Source: Gnetum montanum
Lineage: Eukaryota > Streptophyta > Gnetopsida > Gnetales > Gnetaceae
Assembly (NCBI GenBank): GCA_015680685.1
Contig: MNCI01002923.1
Coordinates: 142,692-206,691 of the forward strand
Direction: 5' to 3'
Length of the DNA: 64,000 bases
Below the pieces are notes generated by a model that saw only the letters and a list, made by a program, of their open reading frames with translations, did no database searches and was not told the origin of the DNA. The stretch's first letter is position 1. Each line of letters opens with the position of its first letter. Shown here piece after piece: positions 1 to 9,347 of this stretch. The translations under genes and the position numbers were made by a program.

Positions 1-140
1 AGTAGAAAGGAGGGTTGAAGAGGTAGAGAGAGGAAAATAGGGTGGAGCCCTAGTGTTTATTGGGTTCACCAAGTTGAAATGGTTTTTGTAACATTTAAAT
101 ACTATGAATGAAAGAACGACTCAAAGTGTTCCATGGTCCA
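1..140. other. Left flank of element A, no gene seen
   Basis: A purine-rich stretch followed by unremarkable sequence, with no coding signal. The last five bases (GTCCA, 136-140) match, with one transition, the five bases after the far LTR of element A (GTCCG, 20075-20079). They are read as its target-site duplication. Confidence 0.5.
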
Positions 141-729
141 TGTACTGTCTGAAATCGTCGGTGCGTGGCTGGAATGACATGGACACCGAGAGATCTACAG
201 ACAGGTACAGAAGGCCCTACCTTCGCTTGAGGGCAAGTTAGAACTGACGAAGGTAGAGTACCTTGGGTGGTCCGCACGCAGATCAGACAAGGATTTCCCC
301 AAACATATGCCAATGTGCGATATGCTGGGTTATACGTAAATAGTATGATAAATGTAAATTAGAACGCTAGCGTGCAGGAATGTAAACAAGAGATAAAGAA
401 ATACGAACAAAAACAGTAACAAATCTTAGCCAAAAATGTAGCAATATTATTCCATACTGAAAATTACAATTCACCGGTCTAGACGCAGTTGTGAATCTGA
501 CACAAGGCGGACGAAGAGCCCCGGTGGATGTGGAGGGGTGATGGTATGCTGGTTTGGGTTGCAGGCACAATGTGAAGATTGTATGCTCAGCGTGCAGGGT
601 GGCAGTCCAGTGTGTAGGGTGGGTGTTCTCGATGCTCTAAGTGTGGATTGCCCAGATTTCTGTCCCGATCTCTTCAATCTTCGAGCCTCGATCTAGTCAA
701 AAATCTGGGTTTTGTATGAGTTTGGGTGC

Positions 730-2156
730 TGTACTGTCCGAAATCATCGGTCCAGGGCTGGAATGAAACAGAGACCAAGAGATCCCTGGACAAGCATAGA
801 AGACCCTACCTTTGCTTGAGGGCAAGTTGGAATTAACGAAGGCAGAGTACCTTGGGTGGTCCGCACGTGGATCAGATAAGGATTTCCCTGAACGTACACC
901 TATATTCTGTACACTGGGTTATATGTAAACGATGTAACAGATGTAAAACTGAGTGTAAATGTACAAGAATGTAAATAGTAAGTGCACAAGAATGAACAAA
1001 AACTATAACAAATCTTGGCCAAAAATGCAGCAATATTATTGCATAATGAAAATTACAATGCACCAGTCTAGACGCAGTTGTGGATCTGACACAAGGTGGA
1101 CGAAGAGCCTCGATGGATGTGGAGGGATGATGGTGTGCTGGTTTGAACTGCAGGCACAGTGTAGAGGCTGTATGTTCAGCGTGCAGGGTTCAGGTCCAGC
1201 GTATAGGATGCAAGTTTCTCAATTTTCTTAGTGTGATCTGCCCCGATTTTTTGCCAAGATGCCTTCCAGTTTTTCCAATCTCGATCTGGTCAAAAATTGG
1301 AGTTTTTATACGGGTTTCTATGTTAGACTCGGGTCTGAAAGGGGATGAGTGGCTGTAAGGTGAGAAAAATTCAGATCGGGAGACAGGTGGTGCGTTGACT
1401 GAGTATAGAATATGTTACAACTGTACAACATACAGGATGCCAGCATATAGGATGCCAGCGTATAGCATACCAGCGTACAGGATGCCAACATATAGCATGC
1501 CAGCGTAGAGCATGCTAGCGTAAAGCATGCCAACGTATAGCATGCCAGCATACACCAAAAATGTACCCGGCGTACACACATGAAAATGCTTCATTTTAAG
1601 GTCAAAAATTGATTTTCGAGTACTTGAGAGCTACTGGGGACCCTGGGGAAGGTCTTGGGGGGTCTAGACACTTAGTTTTGGCATGTTTTGACTCATTTTT
1701 GGGGCCCAAAAGTTGCTCTACGCTGGGTGTATACGCTGGGCGTAGAGGAATGAAAGACCATCATTTGGAGCCCAAAATTTGATTTTCAAGTGCTTGAGAG
1801 CTATTGGGGACCCTGGGGAAGGTCTTGGGGGGTCCAGACACTCAGTTCTGGCATGTTTTAACTTATTTATGGGGCCCAAAAGTTGTTCTACGCTGGGCTC
1901 TACGCTGGGCATGTATAGGCTAGCGTACATGATGCATACTTAGTGAAAACCAAGTATTTTGAGCTCAAGATTTGCCAAGTTTGATGCCAGATGTCATTGT
2001 AGTCTTTTGTGGGTCCCAGGGAACCATTTCTTGTTGAGTTTGACTCTGCTTGAAGTTGTCTTTGAGGCCCTCAAGCTTCAATCATGGTGGGGAGCATCAT
2101 GACTTAGCTCGATTCTTGTTGGAGAAGTGCTAAGCTCATAATTTTGTGGTGTTTCA
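730..2156 (-). mobile_element. Solo LTR of the same family nested inside the element A LTR
   Basis: The insert begins TGTACTGTCCG and ends GTGTTTCA, exactly the termini of the host LTR. Its first 600 bases align with 141-729 and its end with 2100-2156-like LTR sequence. It is flanked by GGTGC (725-729) and GGCAC (2157-2161), which I read as a mutated 5-bp target duplication because the uninterrupted LTR has GGTGCC at that point. It is clearly diverged from the surrounding LTR, so it comes from a different subfamily member. Confidence 0.75.
1426..1545. repeat. 15-bp minisatellite, 8 copies, in the nested LTR
   Basis: Eight consecutive 15-bp units of the type CAGCGTATAGCATGC (units start at 1426, 1441, 1456 and so on to 1531), with a partial ninth. 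The array creates an artificial repetitive reading frame on the minus strand that is not a gene. Confidence 0.85.
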
Positions 2157-3237
2157 GGCACCAAATTTGGATCTGAGATGGGATGATTGGTTGTGGGATG
2201 CTGGAATGTCAGATCGGATGACACGTGGAGCATCGACCGGGTGCAAAAGAATGAAGCTTTTCAAGCGTGCAGCATGCTAGTGTGTACACGCTGGGCGTAT
2301 ACGTCGGGCATGCAGGCTAGTGTGTGGGCATGAAAACTACAATTTTGGAGCTTAATCTTGTACACTAAAGTTGGATCCTTATTGCCTAAGTGTTGTTGGT
2401 TCTTTAGGGTGTCCGGGGGCTCATTTTGGCTTCAGTTTGATGGAGTTTTGGGCACGTTTCTGGTGTGCACACTGTGGTGTATGCTGGGCATGCAGGGCCA
2501 AGGACTACCCTTCTAAGGCCAAAATTGATGTCTCCTGAGCTTGTGGACTTGTAGATTCATTGACCATGCCTTGAGGGTTGACTCCCTTGTCAAAATCTTA
2601 CCTAAAATGCCCATTCCACCTTGTTCAAAGTGGTGCACGCTGGGCATGCATGCCAGTGTGCAGGCATGAAACTACCACTTTTCAAGGTCAAAACTTGATT
2701 TTTGAGAGCTTAGGATGATGCTTGATGGTTTCTCTATCTCTGGGAAGTGATTTCCTGTGAAAATCATGGTCTGGGTGCTTGTTTTGGTCTGTCTATGATG
2801 GTACACGCTGGGCGTGGAAGTGGGCGTGTAGGCATGAAAACCCATTAGTTGGAGCCCAAAACTTAATTTTCAGGAGCCTGAGAGCCACTGGGGGCCTTGG
2901 GGAAGGTCCTGGGGGGTCCAGACGCTCAGTTTTGGCATGTTTTGGCTCATTTTTGAGGCTCAAAAGTTGCTGTACGCTGAGCTGCACTCTGGGTGTGCAG
3001 GCCTGTGTGCAAGAAGTATACTTAGTCAGAACTAAGTGTTTTGAGCTTGGGATCTTTAGTTCTTGTTGCCCGATGTTGACGTAGCCTCCAATGGATCTTG
3101 GGGAATTTTTACTTGCTTAATTGGATTCCGTTTGATGCTGTTTGTGGAGTTTGCAAGTTTCGGTCATACTGGGAAGCATTATGACTTAGCTCAATTCTTG
3201 TCTGAAAGTGCTAGGCCCAAATTTTTGTGGTGTTTCA

Positions 3238-3262
3238 TTGGTCCCTCTTTGTTGACACTTGG
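3238..3262 (-). other. Polypurine tract of element A
   Basis: Read on the minus strand, the bases next to the 3' LTR are AACAAAGAGGGACCAA followed by TGAAACACC, a purine run directly before the LTR start. This is the expected place for plus-strand priming and it agrees with the minus-strand orientation of the coding domains. Confidence 0.55.
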
Positions 3263-4354
3263 ATGAATCGACCCGAGAGGTGTCGACAAAGAAGTAAAAA
3301 ACACCACAAGAGAATAGGTGGCCAGCATTGTCCTTTGGCACTTGGCCAGATGTCATTGTATTGTGTTCAGAGTACATGGGTGTGGGAAACAAGGTTGTAA
3401 GATGGGTAGGTAGATGTTTGCAACTATGGGATTGGAAGTTGATCAAGGAATTGTGTTGACATGGGAGAGGAGTGTTCACCTTGTGTAAACAAGTCATGTT
3501 GTTCCGTGTCTTTGGCCAATATTTGGCAGACTTGGAACCAAGGCATGAGGAATACGTCCTTTGGAGGAACGAGACTCTTATATTATGTTTGAGGGAACTC
3601 GTTGTCGCAACCAGAGCCATGTGATGAGGTGATGCATTCTTTGGAGAAACAGGACCCTTGTGGAGTGTCCAAGGGAACCTATTGTTTGACAGCCAAAACC
3701 ACACAGTGAGGTGAAACATGATGGTTCAAGACATGAGTATTTCTTTCCAAGACAATTGTCTTCCTTCCTAGGGCTTGCATGGGAAGTGCCAAGGTTCTTG
3801 TTGTTCATTTTGCCCTTTTTTGTGTTGTTCTTGGATAGAGCTTACTTTTTAATTTTGTACTCGTGCTCATGTACCATGTTGTGTGTTGCAGCTGCTTCAG
3901 AGTGTTGCAGCGTGCAATAGTGTGCTCAAAGTTTTGGGGTGTACTGTGTGTATCTGGGAACTGTAACCAGGTAGGAAAGGGAACAAGAGTGTTGAGAAAG
4001 TGGAGAATGTATCGAAAGTTGGAAATGTACTTTTGAACAGATTGATTAACCTTGTTGCGTGCATCAAAAACAATGTGGCCCCTTGTCACTGTGATGAAGT
4101 GTATCCATGTACGAGCACCACTGGGTGTCATCCTACAACCACAACTCCAAGAAGACAAGAAAACCACAAATGAATGAGTTAGCAAACACTTTAGACACGA
4201 ATGTGGTTGATGCAAATGGAGGCATCATGTGAAACTTGAGGTAAACAAAATGAATAGCAATGGTGTTGTCAGAGCCGATGTGATGAATGATGCGTCAGGT
4301 GTTGATGAAGGAATGTCATGAATTAAAGTAGTATGTGAATGTGCCAGAGATGAT
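3263..4354. other. Element A region between integrase and 3' LTR, no recognised gene
   Basis: Open frames of 177 and 136 codons occur here on the minus strand, but neither shows a known motif. A degenerate direct duplication of about 80 bp is visible (from about 3557 and from about 3638; both copies have CTTTGGAG, an AGGGAAC block and an AGCCA...GTGA...GAGGTG ending). I treat it as 3' untranslated sequence of the element. Confidence 0.4.
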
Positions 4355-4582
4355 CTTGGTAGTTTGTAGTCTTGGCAGACTGTCGTGGGTTAGTTTTGCA
4401 TCATAACCCGTTGGACGTTGCCAGTTTATCATCGTAGCGGACGGTACGATGCTAGTTTATAGTCGTGGAGGACTATGAAGAGACAAGCTAGTTTATAGTC
4501 TTAGCAGACTCTGGTGAATAAGTGTGATAGTTTAGTATCATGTCGGACAAAGCTCTGTGGTGTCGGTTTACTGTCATGGCTC
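4355..4582. repeat. Array of AGTTTA-headed hairpin repeats (array 1)
   Basis: Successive units start with AGTTTA or AGTTTG followed by a short inverted repeat whose sequence changes while pairing is kept. Examples are AGTCT-TGGC-AGACT (4368-4381), CATCGT...ACGATG, ATAGTC-GTGGAG-GACTAT and AGTCT-TAGC-AGACT. The array lies just downstream of the integrase stop in minus-strand terms and continues in the misoriented contig at about 4930-5009. Confidence 0.65.
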
Positions 4583-4583
4583 N

Positions 4584-5009
4584 GTCCAGACTCCTTGATG
4601 AAGGTCAGAACAATGAGTTGCGCATTGTCGACCTCGACTCGATGGAAGAAGAACGCACACAAACACTTGATCAAATCGGGTGGTACCAAAAGCAACAACG
4701 ATGATGCCATCAACATGACATCTATAAGTGCCTGATCAAAGAAGGGAACCTTGTACTTAAGGCAGTTCGTGAACACGTGGATAAGTTCTCAGCCAATTGG
4801 GAAGGGCCTTACTTGGTCACCAAAGCATACGGTAATGGAGCGTTCAAACTAGCAGACATGGATGGAAATGAATTGACCAATCCTACAAATCACGTGTACC
4901 TGAAACCATTCCACGTCTAATGATCTTAAGGTACGTCTACGTCTTGGAATCATGACGGTAAACTAATACCGCAGATACGTCTTGGAGCCATGACAGTAAA
5001 CCGACACCN
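4584..5009 (+). pseudogene. C-terminal part of element A integrase, on a contig placed backwards
   Basis: The plus strand encodes an integrase C-terminus: a stretch with LLDEGQNNELRIVDLD, then KFSANWEGPYLVTKAY and GAFKLADMDGNELTNPTN, ending at a stop at 4918-4920. It is interrupted by one in-frame TGA. All other pol domains of element A run on the minus strand, and single N bases sit at both ends (4583, 5010). The 24 bases at 4986-5009 are the exact reverse complement of 4559-4582. The contig is therefore inverted relative to its neighbours. Turned round, it continues the integrase that breaks off at 5011. Confidence 0.85.
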
Positions 5010-5010
5010 T

Positions 5011-5640
5011 CTTTGAGGATAGTAAGGTGATGAAAACGAATGTTTGATACCTAGGCTTTCACATAATGTTTTTGTTTTGACACTACTAAATTGTGGCCTG
5101 TTGTTAGTGATGATAGTCATTGGGATGCCAAAACGAGTCATAATGTTTTCGAGGATAAAGTTGCATACTTGTTTCGATGTGGTCTTCCTAAGAGGAATAG
5201 CTTCTATCCATTTCGTGAAATATTCAGTCGTGATTATTATGAAGCTGTGCCCTGCTAAATATGGGGGAGTTATTGGTCCGATGATGTCTAACCCCCATTT
5301 CTGGAAAGGCCATGCAATTTGAGCCGTATGCAACTCGTTGGGTGGAACATGTATAAGATTACCATGCTTTTGACATGTATCATATGTTTTGACTTTGGAG
5401 AAATAGTCGTATTCCATATGTGGCCAATAGTACCCCAAGCGTCTTATTTTGGTTGCCATTGCTTTGGGCGCTATGTGCCCTCCGCAGAGTCCCTCATGAA
5501 CTTGATCGACGATGGTTTGGCTATCGGTGCTATTAACGCATACTAGTAAAATACCTTCATAGGATCTATGACATAACGTATCCCCTACTAGTGTATACTG
5601 CCGAGAGCATTTTCGCACCACGTCCTTCTATGGATTCGTT
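5011..5640 (-). pseudogene. Element A integrase, zinc-binding and catalytic core (broken)
   Basis: The frame contains the N-terminal zinc-binding region (HEGLCGGH, then a CQKHGN pair in which the first cysteine is replaced by tyrosine), GYYWPHM, and the catalytic core with WGLDIIGP. The second catalytic block reads TNNRPQF where the family has a DNG motif, so the second aspartate is asparagine here (a G-to-A change). The sequence stops at SPYYPQR, at the single N (5010), just before the block that should carry the catalytic glutamate. The C-terminal part is on the inverted contig at 4584-5009. Integration activity is not expected. Confidence 0.85.
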
Positions 5641-6809
5641 AGATGTTGAGGTGGTTCACCATGCAAAAGGTATTCTTTGATGTCATCGTACCATTCTACG
5701 GCATGTGTCGTGCTAACAGATGCTATGGGAAGTTCATCAGGAGCATCAGTTATGGGCTTTTTGCAGCTCATGACGAAATTAGACAATGCATGAAACATGT
5801 TCAGTGAGATGTTTAGAGCTAAGGTGGCTAATGCGTCTGCGATGGTATTATTGTTTCTAGGGACATGTTGTAGTTCTACATTTATAAACTATTTTAGCCA
5901 GTACTACGTCAGATCATAGTAGGGTTGTAGGTGAGATGCTTTGCACGCGTAAATGTCTTTGACTTGGTTTATGATTAACTGTGAGTCGCCCCTAACTACG
6001 AGACATGCGATGTTTGAAGCCTGTGTTGCCATGAGGCCTCTGAGGAGACCTTCATATTCTGCTATGTTATTGGTGCAAGGAAAGTTAAATCGGTAAGCAA
6101 AGGATTGGATTTCCCTGGAGGGATATGTGATAACGGCAACAACACTTCCACCTCGGGAGGTGGATGCTCCATTAAAGTTTAATATCGCATCATAGTCATC
6201 GGGCACTATGTCAATCATGCTTATGTTTTTGTCTGGGAATTCTAGACTAATCGTCGCTTGATCTTGTGTTGGTGATGCAATCATCTGATTGACTATAGCT
6301 TGACGTTTGATGGATGATTGGGCTATGTAATGCAGGTCAAACTTAGCAATCACTACCTTCCAGCGAGCTATCTTGCTTGATTTGTACATGCTATTTGTGA
6401 TAGCTCTAAGCATGTTGTCTTTACAAATGATATTTACTTGGTTACGAAAAAGATAATGTTGCCACTTCCTTAAAGAAAAGATAAGGGCAAGGCATGATCT
6501 CTCCATGTCATTGTAATGCTGTTCGTGGGCTACATATGCATGGCTCAAATAGTAAATAGGAACCTCAGTCCCATCATCCCGTTTCTGGCAAAGCATAGAT
6601 GCGATTGATGAATCCATTATGACAAGGTAGATGTAGAACGGTTTATTGCTCTGAGGTGGATAAACTATCGATAATTGAGTCAATGTCGTTTTGATATTGT
6701 CAAAAGCTTCTTGACATTGTGGGCTCCATTGAAAGTGTACAGTCTTGTGTAGCAAGTGGTTCATGGGTTTCAATTTATCAGTCAATTTTTCAATGAAGCG
6801 CCTAATGAA
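5641..6809 (-). pseudogene. Element A RNase H plus archaeal-like second RNase H (dual, Tat-type)
   Basis: After the RT, one frame (6785-5904) holds two RNase H folds. The first (residues about 50-165) has YYLSHAY, ERSCLALIFSLRKWQHYL and the usual Ty3 spacing. The second (from about residue 200) has LNFNGASTSRGG, NNIAEYEGLLRGL and GDSQLIINQV, and after a stop continues to HVPRNNNTIADALATLAL. These are the signature blocks of the archaeal-like RNase H found in Tat elements. In the first block the expected aspartate (FDG) is asparagine (residue 205), so the catalytic site is damaged. The first RNase H also lacks the usual aspartate at its start (YIYLVIMD). Diagnostic for lineage, but inactive as written. 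Confidence 0.85.
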
Positions 6810-7964
6810 CTATAATCTACCTTGTAGGCCTCGAAGTTCAGTAAGGTTACTTGGCGGTTGCAAGTTTGTAATAGCCTTCACCTTATCGGGGTCTACTCGA
6901 ATTCCTGCTTCTGAAACTATGAATCCAAGCATTTTGCTTGATTTGACCCTAAAGACACATTTTTTTGGGTTTATTCTAAGCTCATATTTTAAACAACGCT
7001 TAAGTACCAAGTCTAGGTCTTGTATATGCTGCTCTTGTGTCCTTGATTTAACCGCTATATCATCTACATAATTGTTGAGCGAGTGAAGGAGGTAATCACT
7101 AAAGATGAAGGTCATTGCTCGTTGATACGTAGCACCAGCATTCTTTAAGCTGAAGGGCATCATTGTGTAACAAAATGTTCCCCATGGTGTCATGAAGGTT
7201 TTCCTGAGTTGATGTTCAGGGTTAATCTGGATCTGATTATATCCAGAGAAGCCATCCATAAAAGATAACAGTGCATGCCCAGCGGTTGAGTCACCCAGTT
7301 GTTCAATACTAGGTAGAGGAAATTCATCTTTTATGGTCGCTAAGTTGAGGTCCCGGAAGTCAATGCATAGGCGAATGCTCCCGTTTTTCTTCGGGACAAT
7401 GACCATGTTGGATAGCCAGTCAGCATAGTCAACAGCCTAAATGAAACCAGCTTGATAAAGTTTGGTGATCTCATTGCGAACTACCAATGCTACCTCATGT
7501 TTAACCTTACGTGCTTTTTGTTTCACTGGTCTTAACTTCGGGTTGAGTATGATATTATGCTGGACTATTCGGGGGTCAAGCCCAGGCATGTCAGTATAAG
7601 ACCAAGCGAATGCTTTGATGTTGCTTTTTAGCACTGTTGCTATGTCATTAGAGAGTTGTGGGTCTAGTAAAGTACTTAGTTTTAGTGTCTTGACTTTGCC
7701 GTTTAGCATAGCGATGGGGGTTTCAATTAATGGGTCCTCGGTGATGTTATCGGCTTCAATATCCAGCGATTTTGTCATGTTTTGAAAGCGTTCTATGGTT
7801 TCCTCTGTTGATGCCGTGGAGTTTTTGTAAGTTGATGTGTCTAAATCAATGGACTTGTTGTTCATCTCCCATTGGATGGGTCTGTATGGTCCATCAATGA
7901 ACAATGGTGCGAATAGTTGCTTACTATCCATGTGAATTGCTGTCACAGGAAGCAATGTTAACAA
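6810..7964 (-). pseudogene. Element A reverse transcriptase (broken)
   Basis: Pol begins with the pre-RT linker (LDPRIVQHNIILNPKLRPVKQK), then the fingers and palm: VRNEITKLYQAGFI, VIVPKKNGSIRLCIDFRDLN, KDEFPLP, SFMDGFSGYNQI, GTFCYTMMPFSLKNAGATYQ and the catalytic NYVDDI. The C-terminal part has KMLGFIV and the start of the RNase H connection. A TAG at 7437-7439 splits the domain, and further stops lie at about 6800. The domain order and YVDD box are typical of Ty3/gypsy. The YVDD itself is intact, but no full-length product can be made. Confidence 0.9.
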
Positions 7965-8060
7965 GGGGGGTTTGCTAGTTGGTTTATGATGCTAATTCAA
8001 ATACTTAAACGTGGTTGAAGTATGCTAAAGTTGGTTCATTTTCTCACTTGACCGCACGGC

Positions 8061-8160
8061 ATTTTAAGGCCTTACTGGGCCATTCACGGTAGTTTAAGGC
8101 CTTACCGGGCCATTCGCGGCAGTTTAAGGCCTTACCCGACCGTTCGTGGCAGTTTAAGGT
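8061..8160. repeat. Array of AGTTTA-headed hairpin repeats (array 2), 30-bp period
   Basis: Tandem 30-bp units start at 8061, 8091, 8121 and 8151. The consensus starts AGTTTAAGGCCTTACCGGGC and ends ATTCGCGGC, with GGCC-TTACCG-GGCC able to pair. It lies between the RT frame and the 5' side of the opposite-strand gene, and belongs to the same family as arrays 1 and 3. Confidence 0.75.
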
Positions 8161-8169
8161 TTCTAGTTG

Positions 8170-9345
8170 ATTATACAATTTGTAATGCTTGTTAAGTGTG
8201 GAACTACGAGACGAAGAGTATGTATCAAGGTTTTTAATTTAGGCGAGGTCTTACATGGGCGATATTTAGCCTAGTGTATGTTTACATACTCCTATATCTA
8301 CTCTAAGTTTGTTTATGTTTAATTAATCATTTTTATTTGGAGTAAAATGCTTAAAATGCCAATTTCTTAGAGGGTGGGGTGGCGTGGATAGCGAGGGGAT
8401 GCATTTAAATTGAAACAAATGATGGTAGGCATAAACGCCAAGGTCGAGCCAGGGACAGCGTGAACTTCCTAGCGTGAACTAGAGTGTGAACCCAAGCATG
8501 AACCAAAGCGTGAACCAGAGCGTGAACCATAGCATGGAGATCGGGTAAAACGGGCAAAGGAAGGTGCAGATATGGTGTGAATGGAGGCATCAAGGGTGGC
8601 ACCGATTGGAGCGCGACGATTCGGGTGAAAGAGTTCAGCGTGAATCTATGCCCCGGAGAAACCCTCAACGTGCAAGGGGTAGAAAATCGAGCGTGAAGAG
8701 TCTGCATGCCGCAGCGTGGACCTCTTGCAAACCCCAGTGTGAACTTCTTCAAAACCCAGCGTGAACTAGAGCTCGACGTGTATCTCAGCGTGAACGCTCG
8801 GCCAAACCCCAGCGTGAACCAGAGCTCAGCGTGTATCTCAGCGTGAAGGCATGGGCAAGGGAAAGCAGGTGCGGGAGTTGGGGAGGAAAGAGCCAGACTT
8901 GAACTTCATCGAGGAGAGTAAGACGATGCTCTGATGCCTACCCAAGCCTATGGTGCATCGTGGTCTGGATCAGTGCACCGGTAGGCCTTAGTTCCCTATC
9001 AAAATTTGCATTTTTGCTTGCTATTTTCGTTCATTTGCGCTCAGTTTTTCTTTCATTCTAGGAGCATGGGATTTGTTAATGTGTAAGAGGGGGCAGAATG
9101 CCCAGCGTGCAAGGTCTGCATGCTACATGTTTAGCATGAAGGCTCTGCACGCTGGGTGTACAAGGTCTGTACACTGTGCGCTCAGCATGAAGGGTCTGCA
9201 CGCCGAGCGTACAGGGTCTGTACACTACGCGCGAGACCTGAAAAAAATGTTTTTAAGTGTTGGCCCTAGTGTAAAACCTATATTTTTTTCATGGCTTACC
9301 AAATCTGGTCCTTGAATATGTGCAGATGTCGTAAACCTTTCCTTC
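8170..9345 (+). promoter_or_regulatory. Repeat-rich leader upstream of the opposite-strand gene
   Basis: No coding domain is recognised. The stretch contains at least five 12-bp units of the type GCGTGAACCAGA (8472-8531), many scattered CAGCGTGAAC copies to about 8850, and two 51-bp units starting at 9134 and 9185 that share GCATGAAGG, TCTGCACG and TCTGTACAC. By position it is the 5' region of the gene that follows. No promoter element is clear enough to place. Confidence 0.4.
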
Positions 9346-9347
9346 TT

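Larger units (their letters stand above)
141..3237 (-). repeat. 3' LTR of element A (interrupted)
   Basis: The segments 141-729 and 2157-3237 align end to end with the other LTR (18436-20074). The break point lies in the motif GGGTGCCAAATTT, which is intact in the other LTR. Without the 1.4 kb insertion the length is about 1665 bp against 1639 bp. It is rich in variants of a CACGCTGGGCGTGCAGG motif. On the minus strand it starts TGAAACACC and ends CAGTACA. Confidence 0.85.

Noticed and set aside
1318-1581. Repetitive 87-codon minus-strand frame rich in Leu, Ala, Cys and Thr
   Set aside because: Produced by the 15-bp tandem repeat, whose period is a multiple of three.
3186-3719. 177-codon minus-strand frame between element A integrase and LTR
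   Set aside because: No motif, no homologous frame elsewhere in the window, and it extends into the LTR start. Treated as chance in untranslated sequence.
8061-8160. 30-bp regular repeats that look like a CRISPR array
   Set aside because: The whole unit repeats without unique spacers, and the setting is a plant retrotransposon. It belongs to the AGTTTA hairpin family.
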